The notes beneath the pieces were generated by a model, which saw nothing but the letters and a program-made list of their open reading frames with translations, was not told the DNA's origin and searched no databases. The translations under genes and the position numbers were made by a program. This document shows positions 1 to 12,115 of a stretch of DNA of 64,000 bases, one piece after another. Origin of the DNA: Cristatella mucedo (taxonomy: Eukaryota; Bryozoa; Phylactolaemata; Cristatellidae); NCBI GenBank assembly GCA_009760855.2, contig WPIO01000115.1, positions 66,001-130,000 of the forward strand, written 5' to 3'. Within the stretch, counting starts at the first letter, position 1. Every line of letters begins with the position of its first letter.

Positions 1-399
1 CTTTTTGATCAAAAAAAGTTATGACTGCGACCGTTGATGACAATCTGTACCAATAACTAAACGAACGGAACAGTGTTGCGCATTTCCAAAATGCTACTCT
101 CTTGAATTTTCGTACGTATATATCACATCGCTTACCGACTTAATTGAAACTGTCCGTAGCTAAATTCGTCCGAAGGGACACCACTTGCCCTTACATACCT
201 ATGAGAAGATCATTAGCTTCTAAATCGTTTTCTTCTTGAAATAACGAAAATATTCTTGTTTCTCGCAACCGATTAAATGAACACGCATGGAACCGCACTC
301 CGTGGAAGACTTACTTAAGACTGAACACTGCCGTCCGCTGGTTTGCTGGCTGGGTGGTAGTAGTGACTAGTGACGGCCGCAGTCGGCACTTCGGCAGTG
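1..399. other. No feature recognised
   Basis: AT-rich sequence without repeats, RNA genes or coding signals that I can identify. GC rises after about 330, at the approach to the hAT-like remnant. Confidence 0.5.
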
Positions 400-676
400 G
401 CAAGCTTGGAGCCGTCGCCACGGAACTGGCCACAGCACGGCTGTGGGTCTGGGCCTGGTGCCCAAGCGGCTGTCAGCTGTCCGTATACTATCTACTTCCC
501 CATTCTCACTGTTCAATATTGAGTGTTTTTATACGGCTTACAGTTTTTTATGTTAATATTTGTTATGAGTTTTGAAAATAAAATAACATCATTTATAATA
601 TTTGCTCATGGAGCTGGAGAGCCGCATTTTGACATCGAAAGAGCCGCATGCGGCTTGCGAGCCGCAGGTTGCCGAC
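400..676. mobile_element. Probable hAT-type DNA transposon remnant (one end)
   Basis: The stretch at 616-676 has the nested GAGCCGCA, AAAGAGCCGCATGCGGCT and GAGCCGCAGGTTGCCGAC pattern known from the subterminal and terminal region of many non-autonomous hAT elements, whose ends continue to a CCCCTG-like terminus. Here the last bases have diverged. The other end and an 8-bp target duplication were not found, so the left limit is arbitrary. Confidence 0.4.
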
Positions 677-681
677 AGTTG

Positions 682-745
682 GCCTAGAAAGATATTGAGC
701 TCTCTGAGGATGCTTTACAAAAGTGATTATTATTATCATTAAGGC
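682..745 (+). mobile_element. LINE family A 3' tail only, plus strand
   Basis: CTAGAAAGATATTGAGCTC, TCTGAGGATGCTTTAC and a (TTA)n/(ATT)n end match the terminal 60 bases of family A copies. No coding part precedes it. It abuts the hAT-like terminus at 616-676. Confidence 0.65.
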
Positions 746-844
746 CTCTTGTAAACAATAGTTTTTGTCTGTGATAATAGCAGCATTGTTGCTGATTGCG
801 TTGGTTATAACGGAAAATACAGTCGAATATTTTCAAAGCAAAAG

Positions 845-1330
845 TCATTGCGGATTCTATGGAAGCGACGAACTAAAGGCTCGGATTCTAAAAGGTTTAA
901 GTTTCGTAACAGATAGAGTTCAACAGTTAGATTCCGAAAATCAAGTGGAGCGATGTTTGGCCTGGTGAAGGCTTATATCTAACAAGCAGGCTAGAGCCAA
1001 AGAATGAAGGGATATGAAGGTGAGTGAAAAACAATGTGGGTCATTGCGTTGCTTGACTAGGAGCCGGTGGTGGTCGGCGAGAAGTCCTGTGATGAAGCAA
1101 CTGAGATGCTCACGACAGAGAAGCATAGCTGTAGAGTTGGGCACTAGTACTATGTGCCTGAGTGCACATGCCACTAGGCCTGCAAGCAGTGAGTTACCAA
1201 AGTCAAGATGGGATGTCACAAATGCATGAACCAATTTTGATTTGTAACCCAATCTAAACAAGCCGAATGCTACCGCTGTTACGTAGCTGAAAGTAGGAAG
1301 ACTCGTCTGTGTAGCCGATGTGGTCATCCA
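845..1330 (-). mobile_element. LINE family A C-terminal fragment
   Basis: The minus strand encodes KLVHAFVTSHLDFGNSLLAG, LCREHLSCFITGLLADHHRL and LTFISLHSLALACLLDISL (941-1327), the post-RT domain of family A. Antisense family text continues down to about 845. Confidence 0.8.
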
Positions 1331-1334
1331 TCAC

Positions 1335-2004
1335 TTTGGTACATCACACCTACATTTATTCACTGCTTTCGTAAGCGTATTCTCTGCCGACTGTAGTAGC
1401 TCACTAACGATGATGAATCTATTTACATGGGAACTGGAGATTTATAACGCATAATGTATGAGGATGGAGACTGCACTGACACCAAGTTTCACTACTGCAA
1501 TCTAATATGACGGTAGCAAACTGGACACCTGAAAACATTTTCACGTTGAATATCACTTCAAAACCACTGTCATTTTCGTTCGAGACCCAAGGTATCCGAC
1601 CATATGCACACTAAATATGTAGAACTGTTTGGTTGGTAAGCAATGCATATTTAGTCAGCCTAACGTTTTTATATCTTTCCAAATACACGTACTTAGTGAT
1701 TATCGCATTAAATCCATAGAGAAAAAAAGAATCGTAGTTGTAAAGCATATTCAGAATTCGCCGCATCATAAATTATTCTACTTCAATGGCAATGGACATT
1801 CCAAATTTGATAGGCGGACCCGACTTTGGAATTCATAAATAACTGGCATACCTCATAATTTTAGCCGCCTCCACACGTTCGCAGGTAGTATGGGAAACGT
1901 GAGCCTTTCTTTACAGCTCCTACAATTTGGGCAATGCTTTGAAAGTGAAAGCAAGTTAAAACATTAGCTGTTTCAGGTCCGGTAAAATGATGTACTGCTG
2001 CATT
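1335..2004. other. No feature recognised
   Basis: Only short open frames (for example 1629-1838) with no family resemblance. Confidence 0.5.
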
Positions 2005-2390
2005 ACCGGTTTCATTCCTCACCTTATGGACCGCTGGCTACTGACACTTCAGCTGTGCTGGTCCTAAACTGTGGAACTCGCTTCCACAATTCTTATGCAA
2101 CGGCAACTACTCTCCTGCTGCCGACTACGGCTCATTCATTTCAGCGGTCCTGAGGTGCTACTTCCATGCTACTTACTTGCTCCACCGCTCTCCTAACTCT
2201 GCTATGCTTCCCACTTTCGATTTTTTGAGTGAGACTAAGTCTATAGGCTACCGAAAGCGTACCGAAAGCTGCTTAATCTGTGATTGAAATATACAAAACT
2301 CTCCAGCGTAAGACCCACATAGTCTATTTGGCAAAGTGGAGTTACAGACGAAGGAGATACATGCATTCATATAAATAGTGGTATTATTTT
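2005..2390 (+). mobile_element. LINE family B C-terminal fragment and 3' end, plus strand
   Basis: Plus-strand text such as TGTGGAACTCGCTTCCAC, ACTCTCCTGCTGCCGACTAC and AACTCTGCTATGCTTCCCAC, then GTGGAGTTACAGACGAAGGA near the 3' end, matches family B in frameshifted frames. Confidence 0.78.
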
Positions 2391-2970
2391 CGAATTATAG
2401 TGCATACGGATGACCTTTAAAATTCCCTCCCGGGCTTGTTTGGGCTGGCACGACCGCCAAAGGCTACTGCTTAACTGACGCCTGTGAGTAATGTATGAAA
2501 TAACGGAATAAGGTTCGGCGTGGTATTCTTATCAAAGTAGGCCAAAAACAACACAGTCGTAAGCGTTCTAAGATGGGCTAAATCGATTGAATTGTTAATT
2601 CGAGCAAATTAACCACTGTTTTACGGCAATACAGAATGCGTGCAACCACTTCATTAAACCACAGAACCAAGCAGCATGAAAATTTGTAAACCTATTTCTC
2701 TGAAATCCCGGAAATATAAAAAACCGTTCAGAAAGACATCATCGAAGATTCATTGAACCATATTTTGATCCGTGTTAATCAGTGCAACTGCAATGACAGA
2801 AATTAAATGAGAAATCTGAAAATTATGCACAGGAAGCAAGATCGAATTGCTAGTGGTAACTTGCTTAAAGGTGGCCGCAACTTCCCTGGAATCGTGTCCC
2901 TCGAAGTCATGCAGCACTTCAATGTCATTACTTATGAGGAACTTTTAAGCTATACAACAGTTTGATTTAA
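2391..2970. other. No feature recognised
   Basis: Unique-looking AT-rich sequence between the family B fragment and the truncated end of the long family A copy. Confidence 0.5.
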
Positions 2971-2974
2971 TTTT

Positions 2975-5640
2975 GATGCATATCGCTCACATGATAAACA
3001 TAAAGGTACAACTGATTGTCATTCACATAGAAGTGAAAGCCTAGGTGTGCTAGGCAATCGCATTGGCAAGAGGGAGGGTATAAACCATGTAAAGAATCGG
3101 ACCTAGCACGGAGCCCTGAGGTGCCCCATGTTTTAGGGGTACCTCGGATGATGTTTTTTGCATTCATGTCAATACTCTGGAGTCGCACTGAAATAGGACC
3201 TGAAATACTGCAGAGCACTGCCAATGAAGTCCGAGCGAGATGACTGGCGCTCTAGAAGAAGTTGGTGATCGTTGGTATCAATACCTGCCGAAAGATTGAG
3301 CAAAAAAATAGAGATACCCTACCCACATCTGCTTTACTAAGTATGTCGTTGGGCACTCTAAGGAATGCTGATTGATTGGAGAGATTAGTTCTAAAGCCAG
3401 ACATGAACTTACTAGCAAAGTTTGAATTTTCAATTAATGAGTTTAACTGCTCTGCCACGACTCGTTCCAGTGTCTTTGATAGAAATGGTCAAAGGGAGAC
3501 TGGGCTGTAGTTGCTCAAGTTCTCTTGGTCTATTGACAATTTCTTGAGAAGTGGTCTGACTACAGGTTTTTTTAAAGTGGCTCGATCATGACCTGAAGCT
3601 GACGACATATTGATGATAGTTATGCATGGCTGCAGCACATCGATGCAACGTTGGAGCACGACAGTGGGAAGAGGGTCCAAAGGAATTTTTTTCTTCTTTG
3701 ATTTGGATAGGAACTTTAGGACCATATCACTGATGACCTGCTTAAATGTAGATGCGTAGGTGCAGCCAGGACTCGAGGGACAGCAATCTAGGGGGATGCT
3801 GATATCTCAGGGATGGACTCTCTAATCTTGCCTATCTTCTTGACAAATAATTGAGAGAAGCGATCAGCTAGATCATCACAAGAATCGTCAGCTAAGGAGA
3901 TAATCTAGGAGCGGTTTAAGGATGGTCGATCCTCGACATCAGCATTTTGGAATTGTGCATCTGGGATTCAACGATGTTTTTATAGATGCTAGACTTGGCT
4001 TTAGCGAGGATCAATTGGTACGAACTACAGTAATCCTCGCATATCTGTCAGTAGACATTCAGTCCTGATCTTTTGTATGCTTTTTAAAGATTCGGCTTAG
4101 TAGACCTGGCTTGTTTAATGTCTGAGGTAAACAATAGGCCGTCTGAACAAGGGTACAGTGTGCTTAGTCAGAGATGCAAACTCCTAAAGCAATTCAGCTA
4201 TTCTTGTGTTGTAGCTATCTACCAATGATGACGGATCTGTGGGGGAACTGAGTAGCAGAGGCGAGGCAGATATTCTCGCACTGAGAGCATCGATGTCAAG
4301 GGTCTTGATGTTTCACGATTCACATCTGATTTTAGAGGAGGAGGCAGGCAGACTCTGTAGATGGTATGAGATCTTTATGTGGTCAGGATAGCAGGCTTTG
4401 CTAATGATTGGTGTTGACAAAGTGCAATTGTATGAGAAAATTTGGTCGACTGTGCGAAGCTTAAAGTGAATAGGACCATGTACATGAGCTACAAGAGACA
4501 ATGAGTCAGTTACTGCACGACGTTTAGTGCTGTAGGTGACAGAGAAGTTATCAAAGGGAATTTTAAAATCACCCATTACGAGAAAGGATCGATTTTTGCA
4601 CACACAATTTAAATGAGATTGGATAAATCAGAGATGAAGGAGGATTCGGTACCTTGTGGGCGATAGCCTACTGCCACCGTCAGTAGCATATTTTTTGGTG
4701 AAATAAAGACGATCGATTCGGTAGACTGCTGAGTAGGTACTGCAAATGGCTTAAAGTGGAATTTCAGGCGCACGATAATAGCTACTCCACCATCAGTTTT
4801 TATTGATCAGAGGGCTATGAAAGAATGAGAAAACAGTCTGGAATGCGTCATTAATTGTTGGGCAGTTTACCTATTTTAGCTATGTTTCAGTTAAGGCGAG
4901 CAGGTCGTGACCATTTTCAGAAATAAGGTCGTTTATTACCAGAGGTTTATTGCACATTGAGCGAGGATTCCAAAGGCAAGCGTTATGTCTGGCCGATGGA
5001 GTTATAATTAGTTTGACGACCACCAAGTTTGAGAGACTCTCAGTGACTTTTGTGAGGGATCGTGCTAAGCAGTTCGAAACGATGCTACGAATACCAAACG
5101 AGAGGGTACTTAGCTCGCAGTTCCAGCACAAAAAGTGGCACCTGAGCTGGTGGTTCCGGGCACCTCTGTGGCTCCATGGTGCTTTAGTTTTGTTAATGCA
5201 TATTTCACGAATCGTAGCAACAGCATTAATATCTAGGAGCGCATTTTATGTAGGATGAAGAAATTATAGCAGCTGCTGACGATCATAACTCGCATGCAGG
5301 TTACTAGCTGCATGCATAGCTAAGGAACCTGCTGGCCTCTGAGACACAGCAGCCCGAATCGATAAGCAATACACTCGATTACTAGTATTACCACATTTAT
5401 CTGATTTGATTGAGATCTGAAAATTCACTATGGTATAAAATGAAGAGTCCAAGAGAATTAGCCCATGTCTAATTGCTGGCATTGCTATGGCACTACATGC
5501 ATTCGGATAGGAAATACCTGGAATCAAAGAACTTGTGCAAGAAGCAGCAAGCTTGAACAGTGGAGCAACAAGTGGTGCTGCTGGTTTAGTGCACAGATTT
5601 TCTCGCAAAGGTTGCAAAAGCTTGGTCAAGTAAGCACAAC
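2975..5640 (-). mobile_element. LINE family A copy, endonuclease and RT, 3'-truncated
   Basis: The minus strand gives, in order: a 5' segment (5264-5629); the endonuclease start NPRSMCNKPLVINDL with LLALTET (4880-5131); the MGDFKIPFDN box, a decayed GDFN (4313-4603); the RT entry KPVVRPLLKK with NYSPVSL (3489-3725); AEQLNSLIENSNFASKFMSG (3252-3458); and the active-site region FYVNDNQLYL, with the YADD motif decayed (2967-3224). The copy stops just after the active site and lacks the C-terminal domain and 3' UTR, which is unusual for a LINE insertion and implies a later deletion or rearrangement at about 2970. Confidence 0.88.
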
Positions 5641-5828
5641 TTAAAAGCGCCCTGCCTTGCTAATGTATTCAATAAAGCCTTGAGTGAGCGGCCTAAAATA
5701 TTAAGTCTTTTTTAGTGGGTCCGAATTTTGGCACTTCATATTGGTTAGTGTTATTTAGACAAATACAATTATCCATTGCCTAAGGAAAAAACACTCGTCA
5801 CAAATACTTGCAATACCTGCAATAATGA

Positions 5829-5848
5829 CAGTATAATAATAATAATAA
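5829..5848. repeat. Short (AAT)n tract
   Basis: Six AAT-type triplets. The sequence around 5895-6080 resembles antisense LINE family A text, so this could be a remnant of such a 3' end. Confidence 0.6.
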
Positions 5849-5894
5849 TAACTTGCAAATAAGCAAAACCGAAGTTTTTTTCGTTGCATTGAAG

Positions 5895-6080
5895 TACCAG
5901 ATTCTGGGAAGTCTTTCAAGAGGGATTTCTAGGCTTTGGAAGCATACGACTGAAAGAATGGTCTCCAACGGATGAATCTTTTGTAACATCCGCAGTTATA
6001 AATCTTGAGTTGGAGCTTAGACTGCTATGTCTGCTAGCCCGATCAGAAGGAAGTTCTGTTGCGATTGCGGATAAGACACG
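5895..6080 (-). mobile_element. Possible diverged LINE fragment
   Basis: TTTCTAGGCTTTGGAAGCAT and ACGACTGAAAGAATGGTCTC resemble the antisense C-terminal end of family A (GTTCCAGGCTTTGGGAGCAT in cleaner copies). The rest is not alignable by eye. Confidence 0.4.
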
Positions 6081-8448
6081 GTGCCACCTATACCTTTTAA
6101 AGTATATTGCTTCGGTCGCCACAGTAAGAAGTTAAACCTAGCTTACGTAAGTAATGAAATTAATTTCATTTTAAGCATGCATACTAATGTTGAGAAACAT
6201 AAGCCGCGGACAAAAATAGAAATGTGGTATATTTAAACCCCAGCTTCACCAGATTGGTTGAAGGTTTAGTAAACCTATACTTGAGGTGGTAAGTATTTTG
6301 ACCTTGGTTTTTGAAGTAGTCATAATTTGTGCAGGCACTAATCAATGGTAAATGCCTCATGAGATGATGCTGGTGTAAGATTGGATACCATTCATGGTTT
6401 TTCTTCTACCTTGCTTAGCTGAATGCTTATAATCCCATATCCGTCTTCAGCATCTCACACTACTGAGAAATATTCCTCTAGTTAACTGCTGGTTAAACTT
6501 TTTTTGCTGCTTAGAAGGCTGTTACAAAAGCCATATTGAAAATGTAGTCCAATACAAATGCTTTTTAAAGATGCTTCTTAGAAAATATAAAATCTGCCTG
6601 CTTCATAAGTCTTGACGACGTAATCCATACTCAATAGCTTAGGTCCTGCGAATTCGTCGCACATTCAAATCGTCGCGACTTTTAAAATGCAGCTAGTTTA
6701 ACGGCAAACCCTGCACAGAAGTATATTGCTTTTCATTGTATATGCGAGACAAATGGCTTCGCAACGCCTACCCGAAAATAAAGCCAAGGAGTCAACCGAG
6801 TGGTGTTGGTACCAGCAGGTTTGCTGATCTCTATACCGCCCTAGCTGCAGCTCAGCTAGCATTCGTCTTAGGACTTTTCAGCCGATTAGTAGCAAACGGC
6901 TAGGACGCTAAACGAATTCAATTTAGCCCAATTTAAATGCTTCCTAAGGTAAGTGGTACTGGCTTACAGGAGGGTCAAACAGTTACGATAGCGTTCGCTC
7001 ATTGAAAAAACCTAAAAAAGGTGGAAAGTTCCTTGGGAAGTGGAGAAAAATAAATAAAATACCTATCAGATCTTCTGCCCGAACAGGCCAAGCGTAACCA
7101 ACCTAATTAATCTCGCACAAGAACAGGAATATTCGAAGCATAGCTTAGTCGGGAGGGCATTTGAGGCCGTAACTAGCCTCGAATTAGCCGCTTAACAGCT
7201 TGCAGTGATGTACCTTTTTAACAGAATTCACCTTATCTGCATCCGGAGAACGATATAAAAGAGAAGCTGAGTCAAAAGAGTAGACGTGATTTCCACAGGC
7301 TACTGGCTGGAAAGCAAAAGCAACTCTTTTCGACGATAGCTTAGATAAGGAATAGATTTTTTATCTCTGGGATTTCTTTCCTAGCCTTGGAGACATAGTC
7401 ATCGCAAGCTGCCACCGTACAGTAATTTCCACCTGCAGTACATTGCCGCTCTTTTTAGTATCACGGACGAAACGAAAATTGTAAGGACCTAAACGAGCCT
7501 CTAGTAGTTAGGCAGTGACAATTATACGAGGCCATTTTGATATTCTGTTCATAATCTAATACAGGAAATGAACGTGATAGGTACAGTTTGAGGCCGTCTT
7601 CTTAATGAAAGTTTAAAAGTAATGGCAGTTCACAACGACGACAGGTAAACTCCAAATGAAGGGTGATGGTTAAACACAAGCATCACCTATTATAACGAAA
7701 AGGCTTTCTACTTTATCAACCGGATGATAAGTCCTAAGAGCCAGTAGCGATTACATTTTCTCTCAGTTTATTTCAACAATGCTTTTTCCAAAATCTGTGA
7801 TCTAATTGCCAAGAAATATATTCAGTTTTCTGAGGGTGCTTTATTTAATTTATTAGTATTATTACTAAAGCCTCTCTGCCAACCATTACATTTTTTTTAG
7901 TCTGGTAGTAGCAGCGTGCTAGGACGTTTCGTTGTTTACAACTGAAAATATATCTTGATAAAGTCAACGTTTAAGTTATAGTAGATTCAATCGCAGCACT
8001 TGTCCAAAGGTTCCAGTGAGAATGGTAAAAACGGCAACCGATTGATGAAGAACCCTCTTGACGCGTTGTATGAGGTTTTATTCTTTCGGATGAAGTCTGA
8101 CCCCCACACTCTTCGAATTTAACACAAAGAACTAGTGCTATTTGAACAGTGCTAATGCCATTTCTGATAGGCTGGGATATTTTTAAATGAAAAAGTAAGG
8201 AATCATAATCATGAGTTTTAAAGCAAGTGAAATATTCAGCTGACTTAGAGACGTTACATTCATGTCATCCTCGTAGCAAAAGCTGTCTTCAGTTTCACGA
8301 GGAAGAGCGGTTTCGGCAGTCTTAATGCATGAATCAAGACTATGCTATTTCTAATTATTTAATTCTTTAAACGTGTGCTACAAACTGATAAATGCGTTGA
8401 AGCATGCTTATCAATGATATGTTCACTATAAGTTATAGCATAAAGTCT
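6081..8448. other. Long stretch without a recognised gene
   Basis: AT-rich and without long open frames. One weak plus-strand match to the family A tail occurs near 7815-7870 (TTTTCTGAGGGTGCTTTATT, then ATTAGTATTATTA). Nothing else stood out. Confidence 0.5.
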
Positions 8449-8515
8449 CCTGCGTAACCCTCACTTAGTCTTTGCGGCTTTGTGGAATTACAGACGTAGA
8501 TACGTTACGTAAAGA
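8449..8515 (+). mobile_element. LINE family B 3' tail, plus strand
   Basis: CTCCTGCGTAACCCTCAC, CTTTGTGGAATTACAGACG and TAGATACGTTACGTA form the plus-strand counterpart of the family B tail at 35825-35900. Confidence 0.7.
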
Positions 8516-8680
8516 GTTTCTAATAAGTTGTAAGCATATGGCCAATTTTACTGGTATCAATCCTTGCAGATACTTTGAAACCTCTGACCGAGCTGCCCAT
8601 TTTCCCAGAACCAAGCGTAAGCAAGCCAGTCTATCCGAAAACCTAAATATCATTACCTTGATAAATAAAATAGAAATAAA

Positions 8681-8816
8681 TGTCATTCATTTATACCGCG
8701 CCCTATAAGAACTTTATCTTTATTCTGGCGCTAGACATATGCCTCCGGGCTGGAACCAATGACCTCAGCCAAACCTTGGTAGGGGCGAGCACCTTTACCG
8801 CTGGACCAAACCAGGT
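8681..8816 (-). mobile_element. tRNA-headed SINE, copy 2
   Basis: The reverse complement shares CAGCGGTAAAGGTGCTCGCC with copy 1, has box B GGTTCCAGCCC (8747-8757) and a tail with AAGTTCTTATAGGGCGCGG and TATAAATGA. Confidence 0.8.
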
Positions 8817-10633
8817 AGGCATTAAATCCTCGAAGTTTCAGTATTAGCATGTTGCAGCTTTTAGAAGTCAGAATTTTGCTCCACTAAAGCTCCGGGCATC
8901 TGGTTATTAGACTGTGGGTATCCATCCTCACGTCAAAAAGATAATGGATTCGACTCATTTAGTCTGTAATTCCTAATTTCCCACCGAAGCTTGAATGATA
9001 CTGAAAGTAATATTTATAACACACTCAATCATGCACTCTCAGAGAACTTTATGTCTCTTTCAATGCTGCCATAGCTAAAATTCCGTAATGTAAATGATTT
9101 CGTTTGATTAGGTGCCAATTCATTTTCAGCCTTTTCAGCAAATGCTGCATGTAAAATAGGCATACCAACTTGCTACAGGCTTGCGGGTGTATTTTTCAGC
9201 AGTAGCTACCAGAATATTAAAAAACCACGGTGCGAGAATGCACCATTTGCACGATGTCACTATTGGATCTGACTGGTCATTTTTTTAATTTTGGAAATAA
9301 GGAGATAACATATCAAGCTAGATGAATTGATAATTATCATTTCACTAGTAATTGTTGATCTTCTATAAAGCACCTATAACGTATCAAAAAAGAAGATAAC
9401 CATTTCAGAGTGAGCTAAACAAATGTGTTTTTGTAAGAATATAGCTACACCATTTTACAAAAACATCATCTACTCGTTTCTGAAAAAAAAACATCTTTTT
9501 ATAACCCAGCTTCGTTCGCATCCTTTAGGGCTTTAAACTGACCTGATCCTATGACCTTGGAGCTAGGCATCGGAATTTGAGCATCGAACAGCTAAAACAG
9601 CAGTCACCTTAAAAGCAAAAATGATTCATACAATTCGAAGGTGCTTACATTAGTTTAGAAAGAGTACTTGCATTTGCTTTAGTAGATCTGACGTTATGTT
9701 ACTTTTGCATGCGAATCCACCAACCCAACCGTCAAATGCGCAAGAATTCGGTTCCGTGGGCAGTTTTTAACAGTGATTTAAGTTATACTCTTTATCCAGT
9801 CGGGCTCATAAAGCCCATTCCTTAGTGTAACTAGCTTCATACGATCGACCTTGCTCCTCGTCAACTAGCCAGCTGAGAACCGATCAAGTAAGTTGTGAAT
9901 GCATCTTTGGGGCTTCTGTTCTGATGGCTTTGGGCAACATGCAGGTCGCCGGGAACTCTTGTGATCCTGGCTGACGAAGAGCTTCTCCAGTTTCTGAATC
10001 TAACTTTGCTTTCCTAAAAATTAATTTTAGATTATATTTAGACGAATATGTCGGTTGAATGGCATTTATAGAAAGAGAAAATTAGATGGCTAAATGTGCT
10101 CCGTTTTCAATCCTATACATGATTGGCTTCCGGATGACCGAAGCTAATATTCATATATACTCAGGCCTCTCTTACTGATTGAAGATCTAACCAAATTTGG
10201 CACTTGCACTGTCCTATTATAGCGTGGTGAGAAGTAATCTAGAAGCATCAGCTAGTCGGTGGTATCAAACGGTGCTTGCCTATAATAGAAACTAGCACTG
10301 GGGCACTAAACTAATCAGAATCATTCGTAATGGCACGCCGATCAAAATTAGAGCATTGTCTGTCCAGAAGTTGGCTCTAAATCATGATTAGAACGTGCTA
10401 GCTGTAATTGACGAAGTAATGCATTCGTGCAGTTGCTATGCCACCATGCTATGTTCTTGTGACTTGGCAAAAAATTGCAATTGGAGACTGGATGACAGCT
10501 TCCAAGGCCTTACAGCGACACGTAACTGCCGCAAGAAAAATGACATACTTTCGGGACTACACCCTTTGAAACTTCATTTAGTAAGTGAAATGAGAATAAT
10601 GAAAAGTTTTTGTTTACGTCGTGACTCTCAGAA
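8817..10633. other. Long stretch without a recognised gene
   Basis: A possible decayed minus-strand family A tail near 9025-9070 (CTCAGAGAACTTTATGTCTC). The 105-codon open frame at 10395-10712 runs into the pogo-like terminus and has no recognisable domain. Confidence 0.5.
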
Positions 10634-10635
10634 TA

Positions 10636-11165
10636 CAGTGGTACCTCGGCTTACGAGCGTCTCGACATGGGAGTGTTACCGAGACAGGAGCTGTCTCTCG
10701 ACAGAGTTTTAGCATCGAGTTGCGAGCTACAATTCCAGTTGCGAGCTAGCTTCAGGGAATCCACGACTTGTTAGAGCAGCGAACGTCGCACTGTGTGTGG
10801 TTGCTCAGGCAAATAAAAGTACGGCAGCAAACGACAGTCCCTTGTAATATGCTGCACTACCACCCGGGTGTGACGCCAAGCCACAGGTCAGTTGGTTCGC
10901 TTCCTGACAGACTCAAGCGAGCCATCGTGGGGTTTGGCCATGCAAGATTGCCAGAATCTGGTGTTAAATTCGACTGCAAGGAAAATAGCTAATTACTTAC
11001 CTAACTCTATTTTGGCGTTATCGTCGTATAAGAGGTCATCGCATAACGGATAGCAATCGGCCCTTCCACGTTAATGCCCAGCAAAAGAACTGAAAGCCAG
11101 GAATGTCCAGCGAAAAAGGCGAAAATCGGTGAATAAGATTCAGATACTCATTTCAGCCTTCTCAT
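10636..11165 (+). mobile_element. Pogo/Tigger-like DNA element, 5' part, copy 1
   Basis: It begins CAGTGGTACCTCGG immediately after a TA dinucleotide (10634-10635), as expected for a pogo/Tigger-type element of the Tc1/mariner superfamily. It then shares about 530 bases with copy 2 at 22017-22560, including CACCCGGGTGTGA and GGTGTTAAAT. An ATG at 11074 opens a 20-codon lysine-rich frame ending at 11134. It resembles the basic N terminus of such transposases, but this is weak. No matching inverted right end (CGAGGTACCACTG) was found. Confidence 0.65.
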
Positions 11166-11199
11166 ATGCCTTTGTTAGCATCTTCGAGTTATCTGATTG

Positions 11200-11750
11200 C
11201 AAAATTACTCGTGGACATTAGGGTGAAAACGAACCGCTTATTACAGGAAGTGATGTCGGAAAACCTCCTGAAATTAAATTACGATAAAACCAAACTGCTG
11301 CCCTTAGGACACCGTAAGCTTGTGGCTGGATTAAAAGGCTTAGCTGTTCAAATAGGTGATGCTATTGTGCGACCATCACCACGTGCTCAAAATTTAGGTG
11401 TCAAGAGAAAGTGGGAAGCATAGCAGAGTCAGGAGAGCAGTTGAGGTAGTGAGTAGCATACAAGTAGCAGTTCAGGACCGCTGAAAAAGATGTGCCATGG
11501 TCGGCAGTTGGAGAGTAGTTGTCGTTGCGTAAGAATCGCGGAAGCGAGTTCCACAGTCTAGGACCGGTAGAGCTAGTGCTTCTGTAGCCAACTGTCTTTA
11601 AGCGGAGGATTGTGACGGCAAATCCATTTTCCACACAGAACCTGAGGGCGCGAATAGGCTGAAAATGATGCAATAGTTCAGCTAGGTACGAAGGAGCCAA
11701 GCCGTGGCTGGCCTTGTGGGTCACCGAACGCCAGAGGCTAGTAGAATTAG
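11200..11750. mobile_element. LINE family B copy with an internal inversion
   Basis: The plus strand from about 11200 to 11400 encodes ENLLKLNYDKTKLLPLGHR, AGLKGLAVQIGDAIVRPSPR and AQNLGV. At about 11400 the sense switches: the minus strand from 11724 down to 11401 encodes THKASHGLAPSYLAELLHHF, then THYLNCSPDSAMLPTFS, a later part of the same protein. The two blocks are thus joined by their downstream ends in opposite orientation. Confidence 0.82.
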
Positions 11751-11771
11751 CAACGATATAATGGTTATTGG

Positions 11772-12115
11772 CTTAAGTTACCTCGTCTTGAATGATCGTA
11801 AAGGTACATATTGTACTTAACCAACCTTCAGCTTGGTGAGGATGTCCAAGTAACCATATGCACAACTACAATCGTACTTTTTGAACTTTCAGTTCCACAC
11901 AAGCTCTCCTCAATCTATGTAAGCTACGGTACCAGCCCTCGAAACGAGCCAAAGCATGCTCTTAACACTCCGATGGCTCTTAGTTTAACCTCCAGCGATC
12001 ACGTGGCAGTCAGCTTTCTCTGTACATCTAAGTGCAGTTGTAATTCTATTACCTCATTTCACAATTGTTTATCCGGCGACAACCCCTTTAAAGTATACCT
12101 TAAAGATTTTAGGGC
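11772..12115 (+). repeat. Anonymous repeat D, copy 1
   Basis: Collinear with 20070-20400: TACTTTTTGAACTTTCAGTT, AGCTCTCCTCAATCTATGTA, CACGTGGCAGTCAGC and CATTTCACAATTGT. An open frame of 106 codons lies over it (11811-12131), but copy 2 shows indels against it, so I do not call a gene. Confidence 0.78.

Noticed and set aside
4950-5258. 102-codon plus-strand open frame
   Set aside because: It is antisense to the endonuclease-coding region of the LINE copy at 2975-5640.
10395-10712. 105-codon open frame as a gene
   Set aside because: It runs through the boundary into the pogo-like terminal repeat, so it cannot be a conserved host exon as drawn.
11200-11750. Twin-priming 5' inversion of the LINE
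   Set aside because: The order of protein blocks is wrong for twin priming: the inverted block is the later part of the protein.
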